Source: Paenibacillus alkalitolerans
GTDB taxonomy: Bacteria; Bacillota; Bacilli; Paenibacillales; YIM-B00363
Direction of reading: 5' to 3'
NCBI RefSeq assembly: GCF_016482785.1
Contig: NZ_JAEMXM010000005.1
Span: forward strand, 62,001 to 126,000
Length of the DNA: 64,000 nucleotides
The stretch's first letter is position 1, and each line of letters begins with the position of its first letter. Below, in pieces: positions 1 through 7,707 of this stretch. A program made the position numbers and the translations under genes. The notes beneath the pieces were generated by a model that was given only the letters and a program-made list of their open reading frames with translations, was not told where the DNA came from and did not search any database.

Positions 1-501
1 CGATTCGCACTTGATAACAAATCCAACTTTACGGTAATCAAGAACGAGTTGGAGCATGTGCGTGCCTTTCTGGACATTCAACAGCTCCGCTATCCGGGAC
101 GTGTTCGCGTTGACTGGGAACTGGATGAAGAAGTATTGGATTTGTATTCGATCAAGCTGATCTTGCAGCCGATTGTTGAGAATGCCTATATTCACGGGCG
201 AATTTTTACGCGTTCCGAAGCCTGTATTGCCATCGTTATCAAGCGATGCAATAACGTGGTCCGCTTTCAAGTGAGAGACAATGGGATTGGCATGGACCCA
301 AACACGCTGGCACTCATTCGGAATGGGGAAAAAGCGGGGAAAGGGAATGGTTTCGGGCTTTCGAACATCAGCGAACGTCTTCATTTATATTTTGGCGACG
401 CCGGTAAACTAAGGATCGAAAGTACGCCTGAATCGGGGACGGTAGTTACGATCGAATTGCCCGTCTGTACAGACAAGCCGCAAATAAAAAGGGAGGGATA
501 G
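1..501 (+). CDS. yesM: YesM-family sensor histidine kinase, C-terminal part (5' end outside window)
   Basis: The frame is open from base 1, so only the last 166 or so codons are present. The fragment is the ATP-binding half of a His_kinase/HATPase_c protein: the N box QPIVENAYIHG, the G1 box DNGIGM and a glycine-rich GFGLSNI G2 box are all visible. The phospho-accepting histidine and the membrane sensor part lie upstream of the window. It ends two bases before the response-regulator start, so the two are clearly co-transcribed. By analogy with the two complete kinases at 47526 and 54874, it should sense an extracellular sugar signal and phosphorylate its partner. The internal TTG at 49 is not a credible start. 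Confidence 0.93.
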   Translation, partial: RFALDNKSNFTVIKNELEHVRAFLDIQQLRYPGRVRVDWELDEEVLDLYSIKLILQPIVENAYIHGRIFTRSEACIAIVIKRCNNVVRFQVRDNGIGMDPNTLALIRNGEKAGKGNGFGLSNISERLHLYFGDAGKLRIESTPESGTVVTIELPVCTDKPQIKREG

Positions 502-503
502 TC

Positions 504-2099
504 TTGCTGCAAGCACTTATTGTGGATGATGAGCCGTCTCATGTTCAGGGGCTCATACGTCATATCCCTTGGACGAGTCTCGGTTTTGCCATTCCACTTA
601 GCGCAGACACAGGCGAATCGGCAATCCGTGTCCTTCAAGATACTAGCATCGATGTACTGATAACCGATATATCAATGCCGGGCATAAACGGTATAGAGCT
701 TGCGGCTGCAGCGAAATCGATGTATCCAGACATTCAGATTCTGATCATCAGCGGCTACAATGAATTTGAATTTGCACAGGAAGCTATTGACGTAGGGGCA
801 AAAGGGTATGTGCTGAAGCCGCTTAATTTAGGGGAAATTGAACGTAAACTGTCTATGTTTCGACAAACCTTGGAGAATATCAAACAAATCAATGAACAAA
901 CCCAGCGACTTGAAGCGGTGGTGTCGGGCAACCGGGAATTGCTCAAGGATTCTTTCATGTTTGATTTACTGGAAGATGAGCCTATTGAGGAGGACATCCT
1001 GGCCTCTTGGTGCCAGCTTCTCCATCTCCCCTACATGACTGAGGGGATTCAACTCCTTGTAGCGTCGCTCGATGACCATTCCGCTTCCGGCCACGACGCC
1101 CAAAGCAGGCTTACGTTGAGTTCGGCTCTTCAGCAATCGGTTTCGGTATCCTTGCAAGATATGGGCTTTGTCTTGGTTTCGAAGCTCAGACCCGACGAGG
1201 TTGTTGCCATTCTGGTAAATCCGTCGGCTGACATGAAAAGCAGAATCGACAAACAAATGAGTTTCGTCCAGGATTACATGAAGAATACCTACCAGAAGTC
1301 AGTTACGATCGGCATCAGCCGGGGAGGAAGGGATTGGAAAGAGGGCCGTCAACTCCTCCGGGAGGTAAAGCATGCCATGGCCGATTCCCGGCTGAACGAG
1401 AACGGTCTGCTCGTGCATGTCGGAAGTGCGGAACGGAAGGCGTACGAGGATTTTAGGCTGCGCGAAATCATGCTTCCCGGCTTGCTCACGCTCGTGGAAA
1501 GCGACGTACCGGGTCAGTTGGCAGAAGCGGTCCGACGAGCCTTTGAGGAATTAGATGCCAAGGCCCACTCGTTCGCTTATATCCAATCTTTCAGTATTAG
1601 CTTGATTGGCGAGTTGTCCCGAAAGTTTTGGCACGATACGGAAGCGCTCACCTATCTAAGCAAACGCGGTTGTCAGCGGCTATTGGAGAGCAAAACAGTG
1701 GGTTCGCTTAAAGACATTGTAATCGAATATATCGATTCGGCGTTCGTTCTTGCGCGGAAAGAACGAACGCTTCAACAGCATCACCTCATCAATCGCATTG
1801 CCGCTTATATCGAAGATCAGCTGCCGAACAGCGTGACGGTGAAGCAGCTCGCCGATAAGTTTCATCTCAGCGCAGGACATTTAAGCGTATTGTTCAAGAA
1901 GGAGACGGGGCAGACGATATCCGACTTCGTCAAGGAATTGCGAATGAAGAAAGCCAAGAAATTGCTTCAAGACCCAACAATCAAGATTTACGAGGTAGCG
2001 GATCGCGTCGGCTTTCAGACTCCCGCTTACTTCACCTATCAATTTAAGAAGAACGTGGGTTGCACGCCTCAGGAATATCGTGACCGATATTACTGCTGA
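504..2099 (+). CDS. yesN: YesN-type response regulator with AraC DNA-binding domain
   Basis: This 531-residue cytoplasmic regulator has an N-terminal receiver domain (about residues 1-120) with acidic pair D8/D9, phospho-acceptor D55 in TDISMPG and K105. A long linker of about 270 residues follows, then a C-terminal AraC/XylS double helix-turn-helix (about 425-530) ending in the usual GCTPQEYRDR motif. A TTG start at 504 is chosen because GGGAGGG lies just upstream at 491-497; the receiver domain begins at once. It is the partner of the kinase ending at 501. Its likely target is the promoter of the lipoprotein operon starting at 2369, which shares an element with the other two cassettes. Confidence 0.95.
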   Translation: MLQALIVDDEPSHVQGLIRHIPWTSLGFAIPLSADTGESAIRVLQDTSIDVLITDISMPGINGIELAAAAKSMYPDIQILIISGYNEFEFAQEAIDVGAKGYVLKPLNLGEIERKLSMFRQTLENIKQINEQTQRLEAVVSGNRELLKDSFMFDLLEDEPIEEDILASWCQLLHLPYMTEGIQLLVASLDDHSASGHDAQSRLTLSSALQQSVSVSLQDMGFVLVSKLRPDEVVAILVNPSADMKSRIDKQMSFVQDYMKNTYQKSVTIGISRGGRDWKEGRQLLREVKHAMADSRLNENGLLVHVGSAERKAYEDFRLREIMLPGLLTLVESDVPGQLAEAVRRAFEELDAKAHSFAYIQSFSISLIGELSRKFWHDTEALTYLSKRGCQRLLESKTVGSLKDIVIEYIDSAFVLARKERTLQQHHLINRIAAYIEDQLPNSVTVKQLADKFHLSAGHLSVLFKKETGQTISDFVKELRMKKAKKLLQDPTIKIYEVADRVGFQTPAYFTYQFKKNVGCTPQEYRDRYYC

Positions 2100-2155
2100 C
2101 GATCAAAAGTAAAGAACGGGATTATACAATTGAATAAAAACAAATAAAACAAAAC

Positions 2156-2198
2156 AAGCAGAGCTGTTCGGTTTTTGGGGCTCTGCTTTATTATTTTT
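2156..2198 (+). terminator. Rho-independent terminator after the two-component genes
   Basis: The 9-bp inverted repeat AAGCAGAGC (2156-2164) and GCTCTGCTT (2180-2188) is followed by a T-rich run. It separates the regulator gene from the transporter operon. Confidence 0.8.
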
Positions 2199-2274
2199 GG
2201 CGGGAAATTACATTGATGCTCGTCATTCTTCTGTGAATATCGCAAAATGTAAACTCATCATCATCTGAAATCCA

Positions 2275-2327
2275 CACCAAAATACAAAAATACAAACATA
2301 TGATGCTACGGGACAGCAAGCTAAGCT
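2275..2327 (+). promoter_or_regulatory. Conserved activated promoter of the lipoprotein operon (copy A)
   Basis: CACC, an A-rich stretch, ACATATG (2296-2302), exactly 19 bases, then a -10-like TAAGCT (2322-2327). The same arrangement, with the same 19-base spacing and a related GGGACAGC-type spacer, lies before the lipoprotein genes at 50863 and 58201. There is no good -35 hexamer, which fits a promoter that needs an activator such as the neighbouring YesN protein. The role is inferred from conservation and position. Confidence 0.6.
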
Positions 2328-2368
2328 AAAGAAGCAGTAGCGAATTAATACAAGGGGGATTGACCGGA

Positions 2369-4087
2369 ATGAAGTTGAAAGTGCTTGCAATTTTGACGTT
2401 GGCTGTGACCGTTGTGCTCTCCGGTTGCGCCGGCAACAACGCGGGGAGCGGAAGCAGCGCCGAACAGAAAGAAGAATCGGCAGCAAATTCGAATACTTCG
2501 AATACCGCGAACCAAGAAACAGAGGAGAAGCCGCTAGAGCAGGCGGATGTAACCTGGTTCACGTCGATTGGATTCTGGCCTGCGCCCCAATGGGATACCA
2601 CACCTGGAACGGTCATGGGCAACATCACGGAGAAAACGGGAGTCAAGTTCACCTTTGACGTGCCCCCGCAAGACGGAGATACGAAGTTGAATCTGTTGTT
2701 GGTGTCAAGCGGGAATGATTTCCCGGACGTGATTACGACGGTGGATCAGGGGATGGCGACTAAACTGGCAAGTTCCGGCAAGGTTTGGGACCTGGATGAA
2801 TTCCTGAAAGAATACTATCCGGAGTCCCATCTGTTAAAAGATTTTCCGGCGGACATCAAAGAGCAGATCGTCGATCGGTTCGGCGGATGGTATTACTTCC
2901 CGAGCCATATGGCTAGCGATAATCTGAGAGAGATGTATCCTCCATCAGATCCTTATTTTGCGGATAATACCCAATACAGCAAAAACCAAGGCGTTATGGT
3001 CAATAAGGATCTCCTGGAGCAGGCCGGTCTCACGCTCGACGATTTGAAGACGGAAAGCGGCTTCCTCAACGCTCTCCAGAAAGTCAAAGACATGAAACTG
3101 ACAGTGGACGGACAGCCTGTCGTTCCGCTTCAGATCGATGGCAAGGACTACCAGCGGGGCGGGGCGCTGATGACGCTGCAGCAGATGTTCGGCGCCACGG
3201 AGATTGACAAGGACGGGAATTACCGAAACATCCTGCTGGCTCCGGGAACAAAGAATGCCATTCAATTCCTGAACAAGGCGTACCGCGGCGGTTACCTGGA
3301 TGCCGGCCAACTCACGATGGATAACAATGCGGTGAAAGCTCAGTATGCGTCGGGTCGCGTATTCGCTTTCGTGGGCAATATGGCCAACGTTAAGTACGAT
3401 CCAAAATACGTCTCGCCTGGCGCGATCATGTCGGATGACGGCGCCAAACCGGTCTTCACGTACAATTCTTTGCCGGGAGCGGGTTGGATGAAAACGTTCA
3501 TTTCCAAATCCACCAAGCATCCGGAGCAATTGGCGAGATTTGTCGACTATATCACCTCTCCCGAAGGATATATAAATGCATTTTTTGGTATCAAAGATGT
3601 GCATTACACGGTAGATGATCAAGGTCTCATCACAGAAACGGACAAAGCGAAAGAAGATAGAGATGCCAAAAACATTGTTAAGACCGGACTCGGTGTGTTC
3701 TGGCAATTCTCCAACCTCTCTTTCGAAAACCATGTGAAGAAGGCTGCGCCCACTGAAGAAGGCTTGGTCCGGGATTCGACGTTCCAAGCATTTGGCAAGA
3801 CGCCGGGAATTGAGCGATTTGATGTTGCGCCGTTGACCTTGCCGAGCGAATTCTACGCACCTGGAAGCGAAAACGTAAAGATCAGGGATCAGATTAATCA
3901 AGCTGCGGAAATCCAGATTTCCAAGATGGTATTAGCGAAAGATCAGGCGTCCTTCGACAAGTATTATGACGAATATGTCGATCAGCTGAAGAAATTGAAT
4001 GTTGATAAATTGGATGCGGCGTTGAACGAAGAATTGCATAAGCAGGAACAAAAGCTGGGTGTAAAGGTGAAGGTAATTAATCCCTGA
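2369..4087 (+). CDS. Extracellular sugar-binding lipoprotein (LplA-like, CUT1 ABC transporter)
   Basis: This 572-residue solute-binding protein has a lipoprotein signal peptide whose lipobox LSGC places the modified cysteine at residue 20, followed by a Gly/Ser/Asn/Glu-rich linker and a family 1-type binding fold. It should capture oligosaccharides outside the membrane and pass them to the permeases encoded downstream. ATG 2369 is preferred over the TTG at 2360 because AAGGGGG (2352-2358) sits at proper distance and the signal peptide then starts MKLKVLAIL, exactly as in the paralogues at 50863 and 58201. The intergenic gap to the permease carries a repeat and a hairpin that may lower downstream expression. 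The sugar bound is unknown. Confidence 0.93.
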   Translation: MKLKVLAILTLAVTVVLSGCAGNNAGSGSSAEQKEESAANSNTSNTANQETEEKPLEQADVTWFTSIGFWPAPQWDTTPGTVMGNITEKTGVKFTFDVPPQDGDTKLNLLLVSSGNDFPDVITTVDQGMATKLASSGKVWDLDEFLKEYYPESHLLKDFPADIKEQIVDRFGGWYYFPSHMASDNLREMYPPSDPYFADNTQYSKNQGVMVNKDLLEQAGLTLDDLKTESGFLNALQKVKDMKLTVDGQPVVPLQIDGKDYQRGGALMTLQQMFGATEIDKDGNYRNILLAPGTKNAIQFLNKAYRGGYLDAGQLTMDNNAVKAQYASGRVFAFVGNMANVKYDPKYVSPGAIMSDDGAKPVFTYNSLPGAGWMKTFISKSTKHPEQLARFVDYITSPEGYINAFFGIKDVHYTVDDQGLITETDKAKEDRDAKNIVKTGLGVFWQFSNLSFENHVKKAAPTEEGLVRDSTFQAFGKTPGIERFDVAPLTLPSEFYAPGSENVKIRDQINQAAEIQISKMVLAKDQASFDKYYDEYVDQLKKLNVDKLDAALNEELHKQEQKLGVKVKVINP

Positions 4088-4100
4088 GTTAATTGAACGA

Positions 4101-4217
4101 TAAAGAAAGTTTAAGTTCGCTAATGCAATAAAGGAACGAGAACTTTCTTTACCAAGAAAAACTTCCTCTTAATCGCGGTCGCTCATCCTTGAATGTACTT
4201 CGATAGAAGTTTTTCTT
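4101..4217. repeat. Composite palindromic repeat, copy A
   Basis: Two adjacent inverted repeats: TAAAGAAAGTT/AACTTTCTTTA (4101-4111 and 4141-4151), then AAGAAAAACTTC/GAAGTTTTTCTT (4154-4165 and 4206-4217). The second hairpin, including the loop motifs TTAATCGCGGTC and TACTTCGATAGAAG, recurs at 54656-54718, again preceded by a different first hairpin. No open frame is evident. It may be a mobile palindromic repeat or a small structured RNA. Confidence 0.7.
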
Positions 4218-4226
4218 ATTGACTAA

Positions 4227-4267
4227 AGTGCCAAAGCGCATTTGCTTTCACAAAGCGCTTTGGCACT
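4227..4267 (+). promoter_or_regulatory. Intercistronic stem-loop between lipoprotein and permease genes
   Basis: A perfect 13-bp stem, AGTGCCAAAGCGC (4227-4239) and GCGCTTTGGCACT (4255-4267), lies just before the permease ribosome site and lacks a T-run. The same core (TGCCAAAG...CTTTGGCA) is found at 52591 and 59917. A likely role is mRNA processing or stability, giving more binding protein than permease. Confidence 0.65.
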
Positions 4268-4291
4268 ATCACTTTACGCATGAGGGTGGAT

Positions 4292-5272
4292 ATGATGGCG
4301 CAACGCGCTTACGATAAGCAGCTCCCGTCGGCAAGAACGAAAACCTCCAAATCTTTCAAGTTGGGACATGATTTCCGCACCCAATTGGAGCTCAAGACCA
4401 TGCTGTGGCCGGCAATCTTTCTGGTTGTCCTATTCGATTTTGTTCCGATGTATGGACTGCTGATGGCATTCAAGGATTATGATCCTCTTACCGGAGTCAA
4501 GGGCATTTTTACGAGTGAGTGGAACAATTTCGAGAACTTTACGGGCATCTTTCAAAATTTCCAGTTTTGGCCGATGGTGAGAAATACGATCGGTATCAAT
4601 ATCCTGGGATCCATGATCGGCATTCCGGCAACCTTGGCGTTCGCGCTGTTGTTGAATGAAATCCAGCATCCCAAGTTCAAGTCCTTTATTCAGACCATCA
4701 CGTACATGCCGCATTTTCTATCCTGGGTTATCTTTGGCGGATTGTTTATCACGCTGTTGAATCCGAACGGGGGGCTCGTCAATTATATATTGGTGAATCT
4801 TGGGTTGGTTGATGAAGCCGTCCATTTTTTAGGGGATCCCAAATATTTCTGGGGCGTGGCGATTGTCACCAATTTGCTGAAGGAGCTCGGTTGGGGCGCC
4901 ATCTTGTATCTGGCGGCCATTGCAGGCATCGACCAATCATTATATGAAGCTGCCGCAATTGACGGAGCAGGCCGGTTCAAACGAATCTGGCACGTCACGA
5001 TTCCCGGTATTCTGCCAACCTTTATGATCCTCGTCATTTTCGCGGTTAGCGGCATATTGAACAATAACTTTACGCAAATATACGTCCTGCAGAATACGTT
5101 GAACCTGCCGGCCAGTCAAGTCATCGATACTTACGTATATACGACGGGGTTGAAGGACTTCCAGTTTGCAGCGGCGACGGCAATCGGCATGATGAAATCG
5201 GTGTTTGCGCTTGTGCTGCTGTTCGGAGCCAATACCTTGTCCAAGAAACTTACAAAATCGGGTTTGTTTTAG
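4292..5272 (+). CDS. lplB: CUT1 sugar ABC transporter permease, LplB-type
   Basis: About 326 residues with a hydrophilic N-terminus and six predicted membrane helices of the BPD_transp_1 fold. The cytoplasmic EAA loop reads EAAAIDGAGRFKRIWHVTIP, the contact site for the ATPase. It pairs with the permease 12 bases downstream to form the membrane channel for the lipoprotein at 2369. The ATG pair at 4292/4295 is preferred over ATG 4280: a GAGGGTGG ribosome site lies just before it, and the paralogue at 59984 begins with the same MMAQ. No ATPase gene is present, so a shared MsmX-like ATPase elsewhere is expected. Confidence 0.93.
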   Translation: MMAQRAYDKQLPSARTKTSKSFKLGHDFRTQLELKTMLWPAIFLVVLFDFVPMYGLLMAFKDYDPLTGVKGIFTSEWNNFENFTGIFQNFQFWPMVRNTIGINILGSMIGIPATLAFALLLNEIQHPKFKSFIQTITYMPHFLSWVIFGGLFITLLNPNGGLVNYILVNLGLVDEAVHFLGDPKYFWGVAIVTNLLKELGWGAILYLAAIAGIDQSLYEAAAIDGAGRFKRIWHVTIPGILPTFMILVIFAVSGILNNNFTQIYVLQNTLNLPASQVIDTYVYTTGLKDFQFAAATAIGMMKSVFALVLLFGANTLSKKLTKSGLF

Positions 5273-5284
5273 GAGGCGTCCGCT

Positions 5285-6208
5285 ATGGTTGGAGGCAGGA
5301 GCTGGGGAGATCGTATTTTTTCGGTAACGAATGTCGGCATCATGCTGATTATCATGCTTTTGACGTTTTACCCGTTCTGGTATTCGGTCGTCAACTCGCT
5401 GAATTCGGGCAGCGATCTTATACGAGGTCCCATATTTTTGTGGCCGAGGGAATTCACATTCGCGAGCTGGCTGACCGTGTTGTCGGATCCGAAAATTCTT
5501 CATGCCGCATGGATCAGCGGATCGCGTACGGTGATTGTGACGGTTGTTTCTATTTTCCACACGGCGATGTTTACTTATGCGTTTTCCCGTCCTTATCTGA
5601 AAGGCAAAGCGTTTTATGCAGGCGTTGGTTTTGCGAGCATGTATTTCGGCGGCGGGCTGATCCCTTCGTTTATGTTGATGAACTGGCTCGGATTATATAA
5701 TAACTATTTGGTATACATCCTCCCTGCCCTTTTTGCAGGATTTTGGAACGTCATTATCATCAATGCGAATTACAAGTCCATACCGAACGATTTGTTCGAA
5801 TCGGCCAAAATGGACGGAGCGACCGAATACACCATATTTCTCCGCATTGTTCTCCCATTGTCGAAGCCGGTTTTAGCCGCGCTGTCAGTTTTCACGGCGG
5901 TCGGTGTGTGGAACGACTATGGGGCAACGTTGTATTTCACCCAATCGCCCGATTTGCAGACATTGCAGTATTTGATACTAAAGTTGATCCAGTCGACACA
6001 GGCAGTAGAACAAATGGCGTCTTCCGTGGGCGCAGATAATGTCAATCTCGGAAGTCTCTACGATCAAGTAGAAGGAAAAGGAACGGTTTCGGGCCAAACG
6101 CTTCAACTGGCGTCGATGGTCATCGCATCGATTCCGATGATTATCATCTATCCGTTTGCGCAGCGCTATTTCATCAAGGGCATATTGATTGGTTCCGTGA
6201 AAGGTTAA
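5285..6208 (+). CDS. ytcP: CUT1 sugar ABC transporter permease, YtcP/LplC-type
   Basis: This 307-residue inner permease has six predicted helices and an EAA loop (ESAKMDGATEYTIFLRIVLP). The start ATG follows AGGAGGCG at ideal spacing, 12 bases after the LplB-type gene, so the two are translated in series. Long stretches match the permeases at 53609 and 60996, including the N-terminal MVGG start and the C-terminal sequence ending in GSVKG, which shows recent duplication. It is followed after 35 bases by a hydrolase gene with no terminator between, so import and intracellular cleavage are one operon. Confidence 0.94.
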   Translation: MVGGRSWGDRIFSVTNVGIMLIIMLLTFYPFWYSVVNSLNSGSDLIRGPIFLWPREFTFASWLTVLSDPKILHAAWISGSRTVIVTVVSIFHTAMFTYAFSRPYLKGKAFYAGVGFASMYFGGGLIPSFMLMNWLGLYNNYLVYILPALFAGFWNVIIINANYKSIPNDLFESAKMDGATEYTIFLRIVLPLSKPVLAALSVFTAVGVWNDYGATLYFTQSPDLQTLQYLILKLIQSTQAVEQMASSVGADNVNLGSLYDQVEGKGTVSGQTLQLASMVIASIPMIIIYPFAQRYFIKGILIGSVKG

Positions 6209-6243
6209 CGGATATCACACCACTGACCGAGCGAGGGAAAAAA

Positions 6244-7668
6244 ATGACTTCTACACCAAATAGTTTGATCACCTACGCCGCTCCCGAGGGAGCGGTTGGA
6301 AATTCGGATTTTACGGTGCGCGTCCGACAGGGACATGGGGAATGGCGGGAGTTGTTCTGCTACAACGTAAAGGTTGACATGCATGATGTGCGGAACGCCT
6401 CCATGGTCTATTTCGATTGCGCCGGCGCGGTTGAAGTCGAAGTAACCAAGAATGGCGGGGAGATCGGCGACGCGGCGATCCGCCCTGCATCTGCAGGGAT
6501 TCAAGGCGTTGTCAACGGAAACCGGGTGACGTTCACGATCGATGGCCCTCGCAAGCTGTCGCTTGAGGTGGACGGTGACCGATTCCATAATTTGCACATC
6601 TTTGCCAATCCGATCGAGGAAGACGCGCCGAATCCCGCCGATTCGGGTGTCTTCGTCATTCGGTCGGGCAATCACCATATGGAACAACTCCAGAGCCTGA
6701 TTTCGCCTGAGATTTCCGTCATCTATTTCGAACCCGGCATGCATATTCTGAAGCAGCCGCAGCTTCGCATTCCTTCCGGCGTAACGATATATGTCGCCGG
6801 AGGAGCCGTCGTTGCCGGGGCGTTCGTCTGCGATCGCGTACAAGATGTGACCATCCGGGGCCGCGGGATCGTCTATATGTCCGACTTCGAGAAGACGACG
6901 TATTACCGTGCCGTGGAGATCATGTTCTCCACGAACGTTGCGATTGAGGGACTCATTGTCGTGGATCCGCCTCACTATACCGTTCTGATCGGGAAATCCG
7001 AGAATATCACGATCCGCAACATCAAATCGTTCAGCACCCGAGGGTGGTCGGACGGCATCGATATGATGTCCAGCGCCCATGTGGACGTTGACGATGTATT
7101 TCTGCGAACGTCCGACGATTGCATCGCGATTTATGGCAGCCGCTGGGATTATCAGGGGGACACCCGGGATATCACCGTCCGAAATTCGGTCTTATGGGCG
7201 GATGTGGCTCATCCGATGAATGTCGGCGGGCATGGCAATCACGATAAAGGGGACATCGTCGAAAACATTCTATTCGAAAATATCGATGTGCTCGAGCATC
7301 ATGAGCCGCAGCCGTATTATTGGGGCTGTTTGTCGATTAATTGCGGCGACAACAATACGGTCAGGAATGTGACTTACCGGAATATCCGGATAGAACAATT
7401 CGAGCTCGGACAGCTAATCGACATCCGCGTGCTCTTTAATCCGAAATATAATCCATGCCCCGGCTTCCGGGTGGAAAATATTTTCTTTGACAATATCGCG
7501 TTCAACGGAACTTGCGACAATCCGTCGGTTATCGCGGGCTTCGACGACTCCAGAATCGTGAAGGGGGTGAAGTTCAGGAATTTGCGAATCAACGACCGGC
7601 ACATTCTCAGTCCGGAGTCCGGAAATATCCGGATTGGAGAACATGCATATGACGTGTCGTTCACCTAA
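6244..7668 (+). CDS. Cytoplasmic GH28-like (clan GH-N) beta-helix glycoside hydrolase
   Basis: 474 residues with no signal peptide. The first ~150 residues look like a beta-sandwich; the rest is a right-handed parallel beta-helix with repeated short beta-strand turns (IRNIK, VRNSV, ENILFENI). WSDGIDMM (D270) and SDDCIAIYG (D291, D292) reproduce the spacing of the GH28 polygalacturonase triad NTDGFDI...QDDC (first Asp, then +21 and +22). H330 in GGHGNH may correspond to the GH28 active-site histidine. An N-terminal sandwich is also typical of GH49, so family assignment stays at clan level. Lying directly after the permeases, it probably hydrolyses imported oligosaccharides, perhaps uronic-acid-containing. 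Paralogues are at 45955 and 61953. Confidence 0.85.
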   Translation: MTSTPNSLITYAAPEGAVGNSDFTVRVRQGHGEWRELFCYNVKVDMHDVRNASMVYFDCAGAVEVEVTKNGGEIGDAAIRPASAGIQGVVNGNRVTFTIDGPRKLSLEVDGDRFHNLHIFANPIEEDAPNPADSGVFVIRSGNHHMEQLQSLISPEISVIYFEPGMHILKQPQLRIPSGVTIYVAGGAVVAGAFVCDRVQDVTIRGRGIVYMSDFEKTTYYRAVEIMFSTNVAIEGLIVVDPPHYTVLIGKSENITIRNIKSFSTRGWSDGIDMMSSAHVDVDDVFLRTSDDCIAIYGSRWDYQGDTRDITVRNSVLWADVAHPMNVGGHGNHDKGDIVENILFENIDVLEHHEPQPYYWGCLSINCGDNNTVRNVTYRNIRIEQFELGQLIDIRVLFNPKYNPCPGFRVENIFFDNIAFNGTCDNPSVIAGFDDSRIVKGVKFRNLRINDRHILSPESGNIRIGEHAYDVSFT

Positions 7669-7707
7669 TGCAAGTCGGATGCAATGATTGAAATGGAGGA
7701 GTAAAGC

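Noticed and set aside
2945-3901. Long minus-strand open frame (318 codons) inside the lipoprotein gene
   Set aside because: It is a shadow of the well-supported plus-strand gene; arginine-rich translation and no ribosome site.
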